Below, piece after piece: positions 22,026 through 35,218 of a DNA stretch of 64,000 bases. The position numbers and the translations under genes were made by a program. Every line of letters begins with the position of its first letter. Within the stretch, counting starts at the first letter, position 1. The stretch is from Symsagittifera roscoffensis (taxonomy: Eukaryota > Xenacoelomorpha > Acoela > Convolutidae), in assembly GCF_963678635.1 (NCBI RefSeq), contig NC_087067.1, forward strand, positions 45,081,629 through 45,145,628. Direction: 5' to 3'. A model generated the notes under the pieces. That model made no database searches. It was not told the DNA's origin and saw only the letters and a program-made list of their open reading frames with translations.

Positions 22026-24553
22026 ACGTCCATTGATTGAAAAATAGTGAGTTTCTAGACATCATAGCCGCTGCAAAAATATTTGGAAAACTCAACTAAT
22101 GCCAAACAGCTAAAACTTATCAATTTTAAAACCATTTCCGAGCTTGACCCTATTAGACAACCGCTTTTATCCGCTCTGTTTGGATTATTTTCAAATAAAA
22201 GCAAAGCTCAAGGATCTGCCGGCCCTTTTTTCTAACCCAGCACGTCGAGAAAAGGGCGATTGTACTGGTATTGAATTGCTCAAGTAATTCTTGTGTTTAG
22301 TTGTTTAGTGTTTTCTGCGGACTTGTTTGGTTATTTGTCTATGACTTTTTATCTAAGGTTCTAAAAAAGCACATGCTTTTGGTTTGTGACAATTTTTTTG
22401 GGATCTACGGGTTGTTTTTCTTCAATTAAATTTGTAAAGATCGTTTTTTGGTTAAGATCAAAAATTGCCCATGCAGGTACGATAGAATGTCCCAACGAAT
22501 TAGAAGAATGAAAGTTTGGTCTGATTTAGATAAAAAATGTCGAAACTTAACAGAGCCAAAAAAACACACCCAACCGAAAATACATAGTTAAAATGATTTG
22601 CAATTTTTACATCCTGGGTTATTTTTTCATTGAATGAGTTATATATAGTGATTTTCTATTGAAATATAGTGATTTTCTAGACAATTTTAGCCGGCACAAA
22701 AATATTTCAAAACTCAGCTAATGCCAAACAGCTCAAGTTTTATCAACTTCAAAACCAATTTCGAGCTTGAACCTATTCGACAGCCGCTTTTATCCGCTCT
22801 CTTTGAATTGCTGACAAATCAGGGTTTGCCGGCCCCTATCCCTAACCTAGCACTCCGAGAAAAGGGATATTGTACTGATATTGGATAACTAGTGCACAAA
22901 CGATTTTTGCATTTTGTACTTTCTGTCGGGATTCTGCAGAAAACATCTTTTTCGAAAATTTTTTTTTTAAATAGAATTGTTTTTTGATTTTCAAAAGACG
23001 AATGAATTGAACAAAGAAACGACAAAACTTACGCTGGCTTAAAACAAACTAGATAATTCTCTGAAAAAGTACAGACGAGTTCACAGATGGACATAATTTT
23101 TTGAGTTCTCTTATTTTAAATGCGGTAATTTTTCTTCTTCGTGTTTTTCTGGCCACTCGATACTTAAAAAAATCTTAGTAAAAAATTGAATTATATCTGC
23201 TTTTTTTAAAATCTAAATTGGATGTTTGATAGGGTTCCCTCAATCTGGACCGGGTTTTCAATTCACATGAATTCAGTATTTAAGAACAAGTGTTATAAGA
23301 ATCTCTATCTTTGCACTAAAAAGTCAACACTCGCATCAAAACCTTGCAACCCATTCAATGTAAGAAAATCCTTATTCGGATTCAAAGCTTTTTAAAGGTC
23401 TGAACTATCTATCTTTACATCGCTCAGATACTTAACTTTTTTTTAAAATTTAAGTACAATTGCATTGAAATTGTTTCTTAAATACCCTGAAAGAGTTGCT
23501 GTACAGATTGAGGTTCTTTAGGGGGCGGGGGGTAAATATGCGATTTAACAGGTAAGTTAATTTGTCTAAATTACTCACAAATTTTTTTGCATTGTTCTCG
23601 TTTGAAAGGTAGTAATTTAATGCAATCAAAAGTGTTACTTGTTTAAAAATGTCAGGTTTACCGTTTTTTACCCGTTCCAAAAGTCTTGTCATTTTTCGGC
23701 CCCAAATCCTTTCGCTAATAAAGGTTCTGAGATATGTTCTCCATTTATTCTATTCAGTTTCGACAATTTTCTACTAACAAAAAAAATCCGTGTGTATCTT
23801 CTATCTGTTCGGTTTTTTCATAAACTTGGAGGATAATTTTGGTTTCGATTTCTGATTGCTTAAAAGGTTTTGTTGATGTTTTCTGGACATTTTAATTTTT
23901 TTGTTCCATTATCTTGTGTGTTGATCTAGAACTTTTTCGGAATACCCGTATTAAATAACCTCATGGTTCAGTTCCTCAAGAAAACAATGGTAGGGTTCGA
24001 CGTCAAACTTTTTTGTGATAAAGAGAAGAAAAAATATAAAGCTTTAAAAGAACCGACTGATTGCTAGAAAATTAAATTGGTTGTAAGTAGAGAAAAGAAC
24101 AACAACAAAAATTGTGACACACCCGAACGCAAAACTCTTACCAATTCTCGATTACCAAAAAAAAACTGCCATCAGCTATTTTTTTTTTACAATTCTGACA
24201 AGCCATCCAAATTAAACATTTCAAATTGGTCTTTCCAAATACGGCTCGCATATGCTTCAAATTAAACAATTTAACACCATACACTTTCACTACCTATTTT
24301 TTGTTGATAAATTTTCATTTTAAAGTCAATTCTTTAACTTAACAACGTTGGTATCCAATATGAAAGAAAATTGATTTCAAAGAGGATTCAGATGAAAGTC
24401 AAAAACATAGCGAGAAAAATTTTGCAGTTAAAGTCAAACATTTTGCGTAGTTTTTGAACAGGAATGACCATGTTGATTGTTCATTTGCGAACAAATTGCA
24501 AACCAAAAACAAGCTATTTTTCATTGAGTTTCAAAGCCCTTATAATTATTAAA
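22026..24553 (+). repeat. 2,529-bp tandem unit A2
   Basis: Nearly identical to A1 apart from scattered single-base changes, short homopolymer indels and one small rewritten patch at about 23775-23795. The high identity implies recent duplication or homogenisation by unequal exchange. Confidence 0.92.
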
Positions 24554-25140
24554 CGTCCATTGATTGAAAAATAGTGAGTTTCTAGACATCATAGCCGCTG
24601 CAAAAATATTTGGAAAACTCAACTAATGCCAAACAGCTAAAACTTATCAATTTTAAAACCATTTCCGAGCTTGACCCTATTAGACAACCGCTTTTATCCG
24701 CTCTGTTTGGATTATTTTCAAATAAAAGCAAAGCTCAAGGATCTGCCGGCCCTTTTTTCTAACCCAGCACGTCGAGAAAAGGGCGATTGTACTGGTATTG
24801 AATTGCTCAAGTAATTCTTGTGTTTAGTTGTTTAGTGTTTTCTGCGGACTTGTTTGGTTATTTGTCTATGACTTTTTTATCTAAGGTTCTAAAAAAGCAC
24901 ATGCTTTTGGTTTGTGACAATTTTTTTGGGATCTACGGGTTGTTTTTCTTCAATTAAATTTGTAAAGATCGTTTTTTGGTTAAGATCAAAAATTGCCCAT
25001 GCAGGTACGATAGAATGTCCCAACGAAATAGAAGAATGAAAGTTTGGTCTGATTTAGATAAAAAATGTCGAAACTTAACAGAGCCAAAAAAACACACCCA
25101 ACCGAAAATACATAGTTAAAACAATTTGCAATTTTTACAT
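24554..25140 (+). repeat. Partial third 2.5-kb unit (A3)
   Basis: It follows A2 in phase and stays almost identical for about 500 bp, then drifts and passes into a block K copy. This is the broken end of the tandem array. Confidence 0.8.
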
Positions 25141-26700
25141 GCTGGGTTATTTTTTCATTGAATGAGTTATATACAGTAATTTTCCATTGAAATATAGTGA
25201 TTTTCTAGACAATTTCAGCCGGCACAAAAACAAAAAAATCTCAAAACTCAGCTAATGCCAAACAGCTAAAGTTTTATCAACTTCAAAACCAATTTCGAGC
25301 TTGAACATATTTGACAACCGCTTTTATCGGCTCTCTTTGAATTGCTGACAAATCAGGGTTTGCCGGCCCCTATCCTTAACCTAGCAGTCCGAGAAAAGGG
25401 CTATTGTACTGATACTGGATTGCTAGTGCACAAACGATTCTTGCTTTTAGTACTTTTTTCGGGATTCGAAAAAAAATTAAATAGAATTATTGTCTGAATT
25501 TCAAAAGGCGAATAGATTGAAGGCAGAAAGGACAAAATTTACGCTGGCTTAAAACAAACTAGATATGGCTCTGAAAAAGTACAGATTAGTTTACAGACAG
25601 ACATAATATTTTGAGTTCTTTTGTTTTAAACGCGGTAACTTTTCTTCTTTGTGTTTTACTGGCCACTCGATACTTCAAAAATCTTAGAAAAATTTTCGTA
25701 GGAAAGTGTTTTTTTACTGTTTGCCCATCATTTTCCAAATACTAGATTGGACTCAGCTGTGCTGGTGCCAAAACGCCAGCAAAATGCCAAAATTGTTGTT
25801 CCAGTGATTCAACTTTCAGCCGCATCCTGCTGATTCCAAAAGGAGGATAGAAATATATTTTTTTGTGTGACACCATGTTTGTTATACAGGTACGATCAAA
25901 ATAAAGACAGAATTTGTCAATTTTTTTGTTACTAATCAATTTTGTTTGCTTACAATCTGGTTTTCCTGAACGATCATATCATAAGACTCCCATACTTTTT
26001 CCTTATAAATGCTTGAGAAGGGGCAGCATTTTTAAATCCAACGCTAGCTCGTGATTTGTTTTGTAGGTTATTTTGAGACCCAAGTCATTGAAGTTCTTGA
26101 AAATCTGTGAGAGAAGGAAAAAACAACCAATAAGTGCGCTCTGAGAAACTTATTTTAGAATGACTAAAGAGCAGCTTGTTCAAAATCTAAGACATTTTTT
26201 TTATGCGGGAGGTGTTGTGCTAAATTAAATGAGTCCTGCACAATGTGATTGTAGATTTCATCGGTTTGGTTGGGTGAAAAATGCGTATGTGCAAGCGGAT
26301 GCGATACCAAATACATTAATCAGAATTGAATGTATATAATAGAGCATTTGGGAGTAAATTTAAAGATTGCGTTGGCCTATCAGAAAGATGATGTTTCCCA
26401 AAATCTCAAAGAATTTTTGTCTTTGACGATGGAAAGATAATTTTACTTCTGTAATGAAAACAGGGAAGAACGAGGAGAATTTTAGATAACTCTGATTTAC
26501 GGTAGTTAACTTCGTTAAAAGTTTCAATAGCTTATTGTTTTGTTACAATTAGTGAAGCAAAATGTCCGTGTCAAAAGGGACCTATCAACCATGTTTGTTT
26601 CCGTTTTTTTCATAGTCACTAATGAGTTAATAAGTATGAGTTTTTTTCGAAGCACGGACACGCGACTCATCATATGGGCAGAAAAAAATTAATGATAAGG
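25140..26700. repeat. Repeat block K, copy 2
   Basis: Contains the R1 core (25355), the GGCCACTCGATACTT segment and the TATAAATGC segment in the same order as the other K copies. It ends in the foldback at 26681-26860, where the other copies continue into ordinary sequence. Confidence 0.82.
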
Positions 26701-26860
26701 AAAAACATGGGGTTCTTAATTTTTTCTTTTTTTTTCTTTTTTTGCTTTTTAAATTTACTTTTTCTGTTTCTAACCAGATTGAAAAAATTTAAAAAGCAAA
26801 AAAAGAAAAAAAAAGAAAAAATTTAGAACTCCATGTTATTCCTTATCATTAATTTTTTTC
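26681..26860. repeat. 76-bp foldback inverted repeat, 28-bp loop
   Basis: Arms 26681-26756 and 26785-26860 are reverse complements with about three mismatches. The first and last 20 bases pair perfectly. The loop also reads as the reverse complement of sequence that lies directly downstream in the other K copies (for example near 32150-32180). So the right arm is an inverted duplication of the left, and the DNA then jumps to sequence resembling 32930 onwards. Confidence 0.93.
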
Positions 26861-26952
26861 TAGTTAAATGTTAAATGTTGAAGAGGTTAATGAGGACTTA
26901 AGTTGTTTGGTTATGAAATTATTAGTTAGTAATTTGTACGGAATTATGTTGT

Positions 26953-28053
26953 TCGTGATTTTCCATTGAAATATAGTGATTTTCTAGACAATTTAAGCCG
27001 GCACAAAAATATTTCAAAACTCAGGTAATGCCAAACAGCTAATGTTTTATCAACTTCAAAACCAATTTCGAGCTTGATCCTATTCGACAGCCGCTTTTAT
27101 CCGCTCTCTTTGAATTGCTGACAAATCAGGGTTTGCCGGCCCCTATCCCTAACCTAGCACTCCGAGAAAAGGGCTATTGTACTGATATTGGATAACTAGT
27201 GCACAAACGATTTTTGCTTTTTGTACTTTTTGTCGGGATTCTGCAGAAAACATCTTTTTCGAAAAAGTTTTTTTTTAAATAGAATTGTTTTTTTATTTTC
27301 AAAAGACGAATGAATTGAACAAAGAAACGACAAAACTTACGCTGGCTTAAAACAAACTAGATAATTCTCTGAAAAAGTACAGATGAGTTCACAGATGGAC
27401 ATAATTTTTTAAGTTCTCTTATTTTAAATGCGGTAATTTTTCTTCTTCGTGTTTTTCTGGCCACTCGATACTTAAAAAAATCTTAGTAAAAAAATTGAAT
27501 TATATCTGCTTTTTTAAAATCTAAATTGGATGTTTGATAGGGTTCCCTCAATCTGGACCGGGTTTTCAATTCACATGAATTCAGTATTTAAGAACAAGTG
27601 TTATAAGAATCTCTATCTTTGCACTAAAAAGTCAACACTCGCATCAAAACCTTGCAACCCATTCAATGTAAAAAAATCTTTATTCGGATTCAAAGCTTTT
27701 TAAAGGTCTGAACTATCTATCTTTACATCGCTCAGATACTTAACTTTTTTTGAAATTTAAGTACAATTGCATTGAAATTGTTTCTTGAATACCCTGAAAG
27801 AGTTGCTGTACAGATTAAGGTTCTGTAGGGGGCGGGGGGTAAATATGCGATTTAAGAGGTAAGTTAATTTGTCTAAATTACTCACAGATTTTTTTGCATT
27901 GTACTCGTTTGCAAGGTAGTAATTTAATGCAATCAAAAGTGTTACTTGTTTAAAAATGTCAGGTTTACCGTTTTTTACCCGTTCCAAAAGTCTTGTCATT
28001 TTTCGGCCCCAAATCCTTTTGCTAATAAAGGTTCCGAGATCTGTTCGTGTTGT
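26953..28053 (+). repeat. 1,101-bp tandem unit B1
   Basis: GATTTTCCATTG at 26957 recurs at 28058, and the two units are almost identical. The unit holds an R1 core, the end of the ATCGATACTT-type segment and most of an S block, cut at CTGTTC (about 28045). Confidence 0.93.
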
Positions 28054-29154
28054 TCTTGATTTTCCATTGAAATATAGTGATTTTCTAGACAATTTAAGCC
28101 GGCACAAAAATATTTCAAAACTCAGGTAATGCCAAACAGCTAATGTTTTATCAACTTCAAAACCAATTTCGAGCTTGATCCTATTCGACAGCCGCTTTTA
28201 TCCGCTCTCTTTGAATTGCTGACAAATCAGGGTTTGCCGGCCCCTATCCCTAACCTAGCACTCCGAGAAAAGGGCTATTGTACTGATATTGGATAACTAG
28301 TGCACAAACGATTTTTGCTTTTTGTACTTTTTGTCGGGATTCTGCAGAAAACATCTTTTTCGAAAAAGTTTTTTTTTAAATAGAATTGTTTTTTTATTTT
28401 CAAAAGACGAATGAATTGAACAAAGAAACGACAAAACTTACGCTGGCTTAAAACAAACTAGATAATTCTCTGAAAAAGTACAGATGAGTTCACAGATGGA
28501 CATAATTTTTTAAGTTCTCTTATTTTAAATGCGGTAATTTTTCTTCTTCGTGTTTTTCTGGCCACTCGATACTTAAAAAAATCTTAGTAAAAAAATTGAA
28601 TTATATCTGCTTTTTTAAAATCTAAATTGGATGTTTGATAGGGTTCCCTCAATCTGGACCGGGTTTTCAATTCACATGAATTCAGTATTTAAGAACAAGT
28701 GTTATAAGAATCTCTATCTTTGCACTAAAAAGTCAACACTCGCATCAAAACCTTGCAACCCATTCAATGTAAAAAAATCTTTATTCGGATTCAAAGCTTT
28801 TTAAAGGTCTGAACTATCTATCTTTACATCGCTCAGATACTTAACTTTTTTTGAAATTTAAGTACAATTGCATTGAAATTGTTTCTTGAATACCCTGAAA
28901 GAGTTGCTGTACAGATTAAGGTTCTGTAGGGGGCGGGGGGTAAATATGCGATTTAAGAGGTAAGTTAATTTGTCTAAATTACTCACAGATTTTTTTGCAT
29001 TGTACTCGTTTGCAAGGTAGTAATTTAATGCAATCAAAAGTGTTACTTGTTTAAAAATGTCAGGTTTACCGTTTTTTACCCGTTCCAAAAGTCTTGTCAT
29101 TTTTCGGCCCCAAATCCTTTTGCTAATAAAGGTTCCGAGATCTGTTCTCCATTT
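28054..29154 (+). repeat. 1,101-bp tandem unit B2
   Basis: Second copy of B1, with the 80-codon frame at 28858-29100. At its end the sequence continues into normal S-block DNA, whereas B1 jumps back after CTGTTC, marking the duplication junction. Confidence 0.93.
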
Positions 29155-30479
29155 ATTCTATTCAATTTCGACAATTTTCTACTACCCAAAAAAACGCAGT
29201 GTTCATCTTCTATCTGTTCGGTTTTTTCATAAACTTGGCGGATAATTTCTTGTTTCGATTTCTGATTGCTTAAAAGGTTTTGTTGATGTTTTCTGGAACT
29301 TTTAATTTTTTTGTTCCATTATCTTGTGTGTTGATCTTGAACTTTTTCGGAATACCCGTATTAAATAACCTCGTGGTTCAGTTCCTCAAGAAAACAACGG
29401 TAGGGTTCGACGTCAAACTTTTTTGTGATAATGAGAAGAAAAAATATAAAGCTTTAAAAGAACTGACTGATTGCTAGAAAATTAAATTGGTTGTAAGTAG
29501 AGAAAAGAACAACAACAAAATTTGTGACACACTCGAACGCAAAACTCTTACCAATTCTCGATAACCAAAAAAAAAACTGCCATCCACATTTCAAGTTGGA
29601 CTTCTCAAATACGGCTCGCATATGCTCCAAATTAAACAATTTAACACCATACACTTTCACTACCTATTTTTTGTTGAAAATTTTTCATTTTAAAGTCAAC
29701 TTTATAACATAACAACGTTGGTATCCACTATGAAAGAAAACTGATTTCAATGAGGCTTCAGATGAAAGTCAAAAGCATAGCGAGAAAAATTTTGCAGTTA
29801 AAGTCAAACATTTTGCGTAGTTTTTGAACAGGAATGACCATGTTGATTGTTCATTTGCGAAAAAATTGAGAACCATAAACAAGCTATTTTTCATTGAGTT
29901 TCAAAGCCTTTATAATTATTAGACGACCATTGATTAAAAGTATAGTGAGATTCTAGACATCATAGCTGGCGCAAAAATATTTTGAAAACTCAACTATTGC
30001 CAAACAGCTAAAATTTATCAATTTCAAAACCCTTTCCGAGCTTAAACCTATTAGACAACCGCTTTGATCCGCTCTGTTTGACTTATTGACAAATAAACGC
30101 AAAGCTTAAGGATCTGCCGGCCCTTTTTTCTAACCCAGCACTCCGAGAAAAGGGCGATTGTACTGGTATTGAATTGCTCAAGTAATTCTTGTGTTTAGTT
30201 GTTTAGTATTTTCTGTGGACTTGTTTGGTTATTTGTCCATGACTTTTTTATCTAAGTTTTTAAAAAAGCACATGCTTTTGGTTTGTGACAAATTTTTTGG
30301 GGACTACGGGTTGTTTTTCTTCAATTAAATTTGCAAAGATCGTTTTTCGGTTAAGATCAAAAATTGCCTAGGCAGGGACGATAGAATGTCCCAAAGAATT
30401 AGAAGAATGAAAGTTTGGTTTGATTTAGATAAAAAGTTCGAAATTTAACAGAGCCAAAAAAACTCACCCAACCGAAAAT

Positions 30480-32350
30480 ACATAGTTAAAATGATTTGCA
30501 ATTTTTACATCCTGGGTTATTTTTTCATTGAATGAGTTATATATAGTGATTTTCCTTTGAAATATAGTGATTTTCTAGACAATTTCAGCCGGCACAAAAA
30601 CGAAAAAAATTCAAAACTCAGTTAATGCCAAACAGCTAAAATTTTATCAACTTCAAAACCAATTTCGAGCTTGAACATATTTGACAACCGCTTTTATCGG
30701 CTCTCTTTGAATTGCTGACAAATCAGGGTTTGCCGGCCCCTATCCTTAACCTAGCAGTCCGAGAAAAGGGCTATTGTACTGATACTGGATTGCTAGTGCA
30801 CAAACGATTCTTGCTTTTAGTACTTTTTTCGGGATTCTGCAGAAAACATCTTTTTCGAAAAAAAATTAAATAGAATTATTGTCTGAATTTCAAAAGACGA
30901 ATAGATTGAAGGCAGAAAGGACAAAATTTACGCTGGCTTAAAACAAACTAGATAAGGCTCTGAAAAAGTACAGATTAGTTTACAGACAGACATAATATTT
31001 TGAGTTCTTGTGTTTTAAACGCGGTAATTTTTCTTCGTTGTGTTTTTTTGGCCACTCGATACTTCAAAAATCTTAGAACAATTTTCGTAGGAAAGTGTTT
31101 TTTTTGCTGTTTGCCCATCATTTTCCACATACTAGGTTGGACTCAGCTGTGCTGGTGCCAGAACGCCAGCAAAATGCCAAAATTGTTGTTCCAGTGACTC
31201 AACTTTCAGTCGCATCCTGCTGATTCCAAAAGGAGGATAGAAATATATTTTTTTGTGTGACACCATGTTTGTTATACAGGTACAATCAAAACAAAGACAG
31301 AACTCGTCAGTTATTTTTTGTTACTAATCAATTTTGTTTGCTTACAATCTGGTTTTCCTGAACGATCATATCATAAGACTCCCCATACTTTTTCCTTATA
31401 AATGCAAGAGAAGGGGCAGCCTTTTTAAATCCAACGCTAGCTCGTGATTTGTTTCGTAGGTTATTTTGAGACCCAAATCATTGAAGTCCTTGAAAATCTG
31501 TGAGAGAAGGAAAAAACAACCAATAAGTGCGCTCTGAGAAACTTATTTTAGAATGACTAAAGAGCAGCTTGTTCAAAATCTAAGATATTTTTTTATGCGG
31601 GAGGTGTTGTGCTAAATTAAATGAGTCCTGCACAATGTGATCGTAGATTTCATTGGTTTGGTTGGGTGAAAAATGCGTATGTGCAAGCGGATGCGATACC
31701 AAATACATTAATCAGAATTGAATGTATATAATAGAGCATTTGGGAGTAAATTTAAAGGTTGCGTTGGCCTATCAGAAAGATGATGTTTCCTAAAATCTCA
31801 AAGAATTTTTGTCTTTGACGATGGAAAGATAATTTTACTTCTGTAATGAAAACAGGGAAGAACGGGGAGAATTTTAGATAACTCTGATTTACGGTAGTTA
31901 ACTTCGTTAAAAGTTTCAATACTTTTTTGTTTTGTTACAATTAGTGAAGCAAAAGGTCCGTGTCAAAAGGGACCAATCAACCATGTTCGTTTCCGTTTTT
32001 TTCATAGTCACTAATGAGTTAATAGGTATGAGTTTTTGCCGAAGCACGGACACGCGTCTCATCATATGGACAGAAAAAATTTAATGATAAGGAATAACAT
32101 GGGGTTCTAAATTTTTTCTTTTTTTTTCTTTTTTTTGCTTTTTAAATTTTTTAAATCTGGTTAGAAACAGATAAAGTAAGTTAAGAATTGAGTGTTACTT
32201 ATTTCAAAAAATCATTGAAAAATGAATGTTGCTCGTTCCAAAATATCAACAAAAATTTTTTTGTTTGGTTTTTTTTTGGTTTATAACTCAAATTAATCGA
32301 TATTTTTAACTCACAACGTTAAAGCTAGATGTTAATTCAAATCATACTGA
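30480..32350. repeat. Repeat block K, copy 3
   Basis: Same order as the other K copies (R1 core at 30735, TATAAATGC segment near 31397). Unlike copy 2 it continues without foldback through a long pyrimidine tract (32110-32150) into sequence shared only with 40400 onwards. Confidence 0.82.
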
Positions 32351-33289
32351 CTCAAAATTTTTTAAAATAAACCAAATTAAATCTTTTTTGGTTTTCGAGT
32401 AACCCTTCCTCCTGATGACATTTTGAGCATCTGACTTTCCTATGATTGTTTCAAGGCTACGATTGTGCTCAAGACGCGTCTCAACCGTTTCGTTTTTTTT
32501 TCTGTAGTATTATTAAATGACAGACATTTTGTGCATATCCAAGTTCAGTTAATTTATTTTTTCGCTCGAAAAAAAGTTCGTTGCATGACGCTATAAAATT
32601 TGGTTTCTCTCAAAAAAAACTATGAAATTAAAAGAAGACTCCATCCTAGTTTCATTTTGGTGCTTGCATTTGCTTATGTCTCGGGTACAGCAATGAGCGA
32701 GTGTAAGAAATTCTTATTAGCCAGAAATAAAAACCAAATTGATCTAAATCGGCACTAACAAATTTTTTTTTAGCACTGGCTTTGTGCAAAAAACTAATTA
32801 AAAATCAGTTACAGGCTTGCCGATAAAACTGGTAATTAAATTAAGAAGCATCTTTTTAAGCAAGTATAAAAGAATGAAATCAAAGTCTAGGAGCTAAAAG
32901 AAGGAGTTCTTGCAGCACTAGTTTGCCGTTAAGTTAAATGTTGAAGAGGTTAATGAGGACTTAAAGTGTTTGGTTATGAAATGATTAGTTAGTAATTTGT
33001 ACGGAATTATGTTGTTCGTTAGTAAATTGTTAGATACCCTCGTATAATTATTTAGAAAAAAAGCTCAGCTCTTGTCTAAAAACTCTCAGTTACCTTTTTG
33101 TTTAAAAAAAACAGACAAAAATTATTTTGTTGGCATCCCATTGTTTTTTTCAAATAAATTTTTCCAATGTTTCAGAAGGCCAAGGCAAAAGATCAAAAGT
33201 AAAGAAATAATGACAATTATTACGAGGTGAGTTTCAGTAAATCGCAAAAATGTCAAACAACATTTTATGTATTTTATGTATATTTTGGG

Positions 33290-34640
33290 TTGAAAATAAC
33301 TGTTTTGATTGAACACTTTGGAACACAATTCACTGTTAGTTTTCAGTTTTTGGGAATTTAAACATTTCAAAGGCCATAACGTAGCAGCCATTGAAGATTG
33401 ATTTTAGAATCGATTCAATGAAGCGCAAAATTTTGTCTTTTTCTGATTCTAAAATAGATAATTTGGAATTTCAAAAACTTAAACTTTATACTACTTTGGT
33501 TCCGACACACAACTTGATTGGATAAACTGACCAAACATGCAATGAGACGGTAGAATGAACTATGCTTTTTTCCTTTTTGATGTTTTAAAAGTTTTCTCTT
33601 GCAAGTTTTGTCCTAAAAAACAGAAAACACTGGACTGCATACAGCAATAAAAAAAATTGTTTTCATCTTTTGAGTTCTGCTGGTAAGGTCATGGCACAGC
33701 CAGCAGTTTCTGTAAAAGAGGACAAAGTGAATTTATAGAAAACCGTCTTTTCTGCTCAATTCTTCCAGCAGCTCCCCTTTCCTCGAGTGAACATGGGATA
33801 AGTCAAATTTTTCTGCCAGTGGGCCTCAAGGAAAATATCAACCCCGCCGATCTTCTAAGAGACACCGCGGAGATATTAGACAAACCTCCTCCTAAAACGA
33901 AGACGTCAGGATCATCAGAGGAAGCATCAGTCAAAAACGCGTCTGGCCTGAGGGACCAAGCGGTTGTTCGTAGAATGAACGCATTCATTATCGAGAGGAG
34001 ACAAAAGGGCATCCGATAAGTTAAATCTGACTGTACCCTAAAGCTTGACTAAAATGTCCGTTGCTCTTTTAACATGGCAATGAAGGAAGGGTACAATTCT
34101 CATACTCATACCCTCATTTGAATATAAGTGGTTGGTTGACCTAAAAAGGAAGTCAAAAAGGAGCTCTCTCTCTCGGCCGAATCAGAGACATCGATGTTCA
34201 ACAGCAACCCATCAAAGCAACCGCAGACCTGATTGATGCCCTCAATTTTGTATTCGAATGCGAAAATGAGTCAAACTTATTAGCTCAGTTCCAAGTAAAT
34301 CTTTCAAATTTAAGCTCTAGGTTGGTCATGGTTATGGTTAAACAGGAGCCAACATTTCATACTCATCCATGGGAAAAACAACTAATGTGATCGTGAAGAT
34401 TTTATTAAATGCTCAAACAGGCAAAATCAGAATAATAAGCCATTCTGTTTTTGCTCCAATGCTTTCTCTCTGGAACAAAAAATATAGTTCCCAGCGAAGG
34501 AGGTTACGTGCAACCTTTGCATGAAGCCAGAAAAAATCCCCAAATACCGCAAACATTCAAAGCAGCGAGTCAATCTAGTATGAAGTAAGAAACACGCATT
34601 TAGTCAAGGAGCTAAGACAAGGAGTTCTTGCAACATTAGT
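33290..34640 (+). pseudogene. LTR/leader and gag relic of Gypsy family 2 (copy in D1)
   Basis: About 33290-33690 resembles the sequence before gag at 42770-43138 and the 3' LTR-like sequence at 49800-50285. CATGGCACAGCCAGCA follows at 33692. A plus-strand 66-codon frame at 33819-34019 (starting GLKENINPADLL) is conserved at 41867. Further gag-like text lies at 34180-34640 in broken frames, parallel to 43790-44180. No intact gene remains. Confidence 0.6.
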
Positions 34641-35035
34641 TGGTGTTAAGTTGAATGTTGAAATAGGTTATTTAGTATTTATTTTGTTTGGTTATGAAAT
34701 TACTAGTGAGTAAATTGTACGGTAACATTTTCTTTGTTATTAAACTGTCAGATATCCTCACAAAAGTATTTAATAAAAGCGCTCAGCTAAAACACTTAAT
34801 AATTTCGTCTTCAAACTCTTAGTTATCTTTTTATTTTAGTTGGCATCCCATTATTTTTTTTTTTAATAAATTTTTACAATGTTTCAGAAGACCAAGGCAA
34901 AAGATAAAAAGTGAAGAAATAAGGACAATTATCATGAGGCAAACTTCGGTCAATCGCATTGTCAAAATAACTTTTATGTATTTATGAAATAATTAATAAG
35001 TTGCACGAAGTAGTAGCTTTCAAGATCACTTTGCT

Positions 35036-35218
35036 ATGGTTTGATCATATACAGTTCGGTACACACGCCACGCTATTTACGATACCGATGACTCAAACAA
35101 AGGTCTTGTGATAACTCTGATTCTTTTTTATGCTTAGAGAAATAACTACTGCTGTTCAAAGTCATTTCATTCTTCAAGCATCATGATACCGAGTGTGTGA
35201 GATGTTTACCGAGTGTGT
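35036..35218 (+). pseudogene. Possible RNase H start, relic
   Basis: Plus-strand text around 35080-35110 reads D-T-D-D-S-N-K-G-L, resembling the first RNase H motif of Ty3/Gypsy pol. It is duplicated at 42376-42545. The remainder is out of frame. It probably belongs to Gypsy family 2, joined to the gag relic by a deletion of RT. Confidence 0.4.

Larger units (their letters stand above)
28531..35218 (+). repeat. Macro-repeat unit D1 (about 6.7 kb)
   Basis: Collinear with D2 (35223-42545). Paired landmarks include the S-block frames at 28858/35542, the R1 cores at 30115/36852, the K blocks, gag-like frames at 33819/41867, and a GATGACTCAAACAA patch near 35090/42425. D1 contains S block, R1 cores, block K, a 1-kb unique-looking part (32350-33290), an LTR/gag relic and an RNase-H-like patch. 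Confidence 0.88.

Noticed and set aside
32110-32160. Long poly-pyrimidine tracts as promoter or splicing elements
   Set aside because: They recur in every K block copy as part of the repeat and vary in length by slippage.
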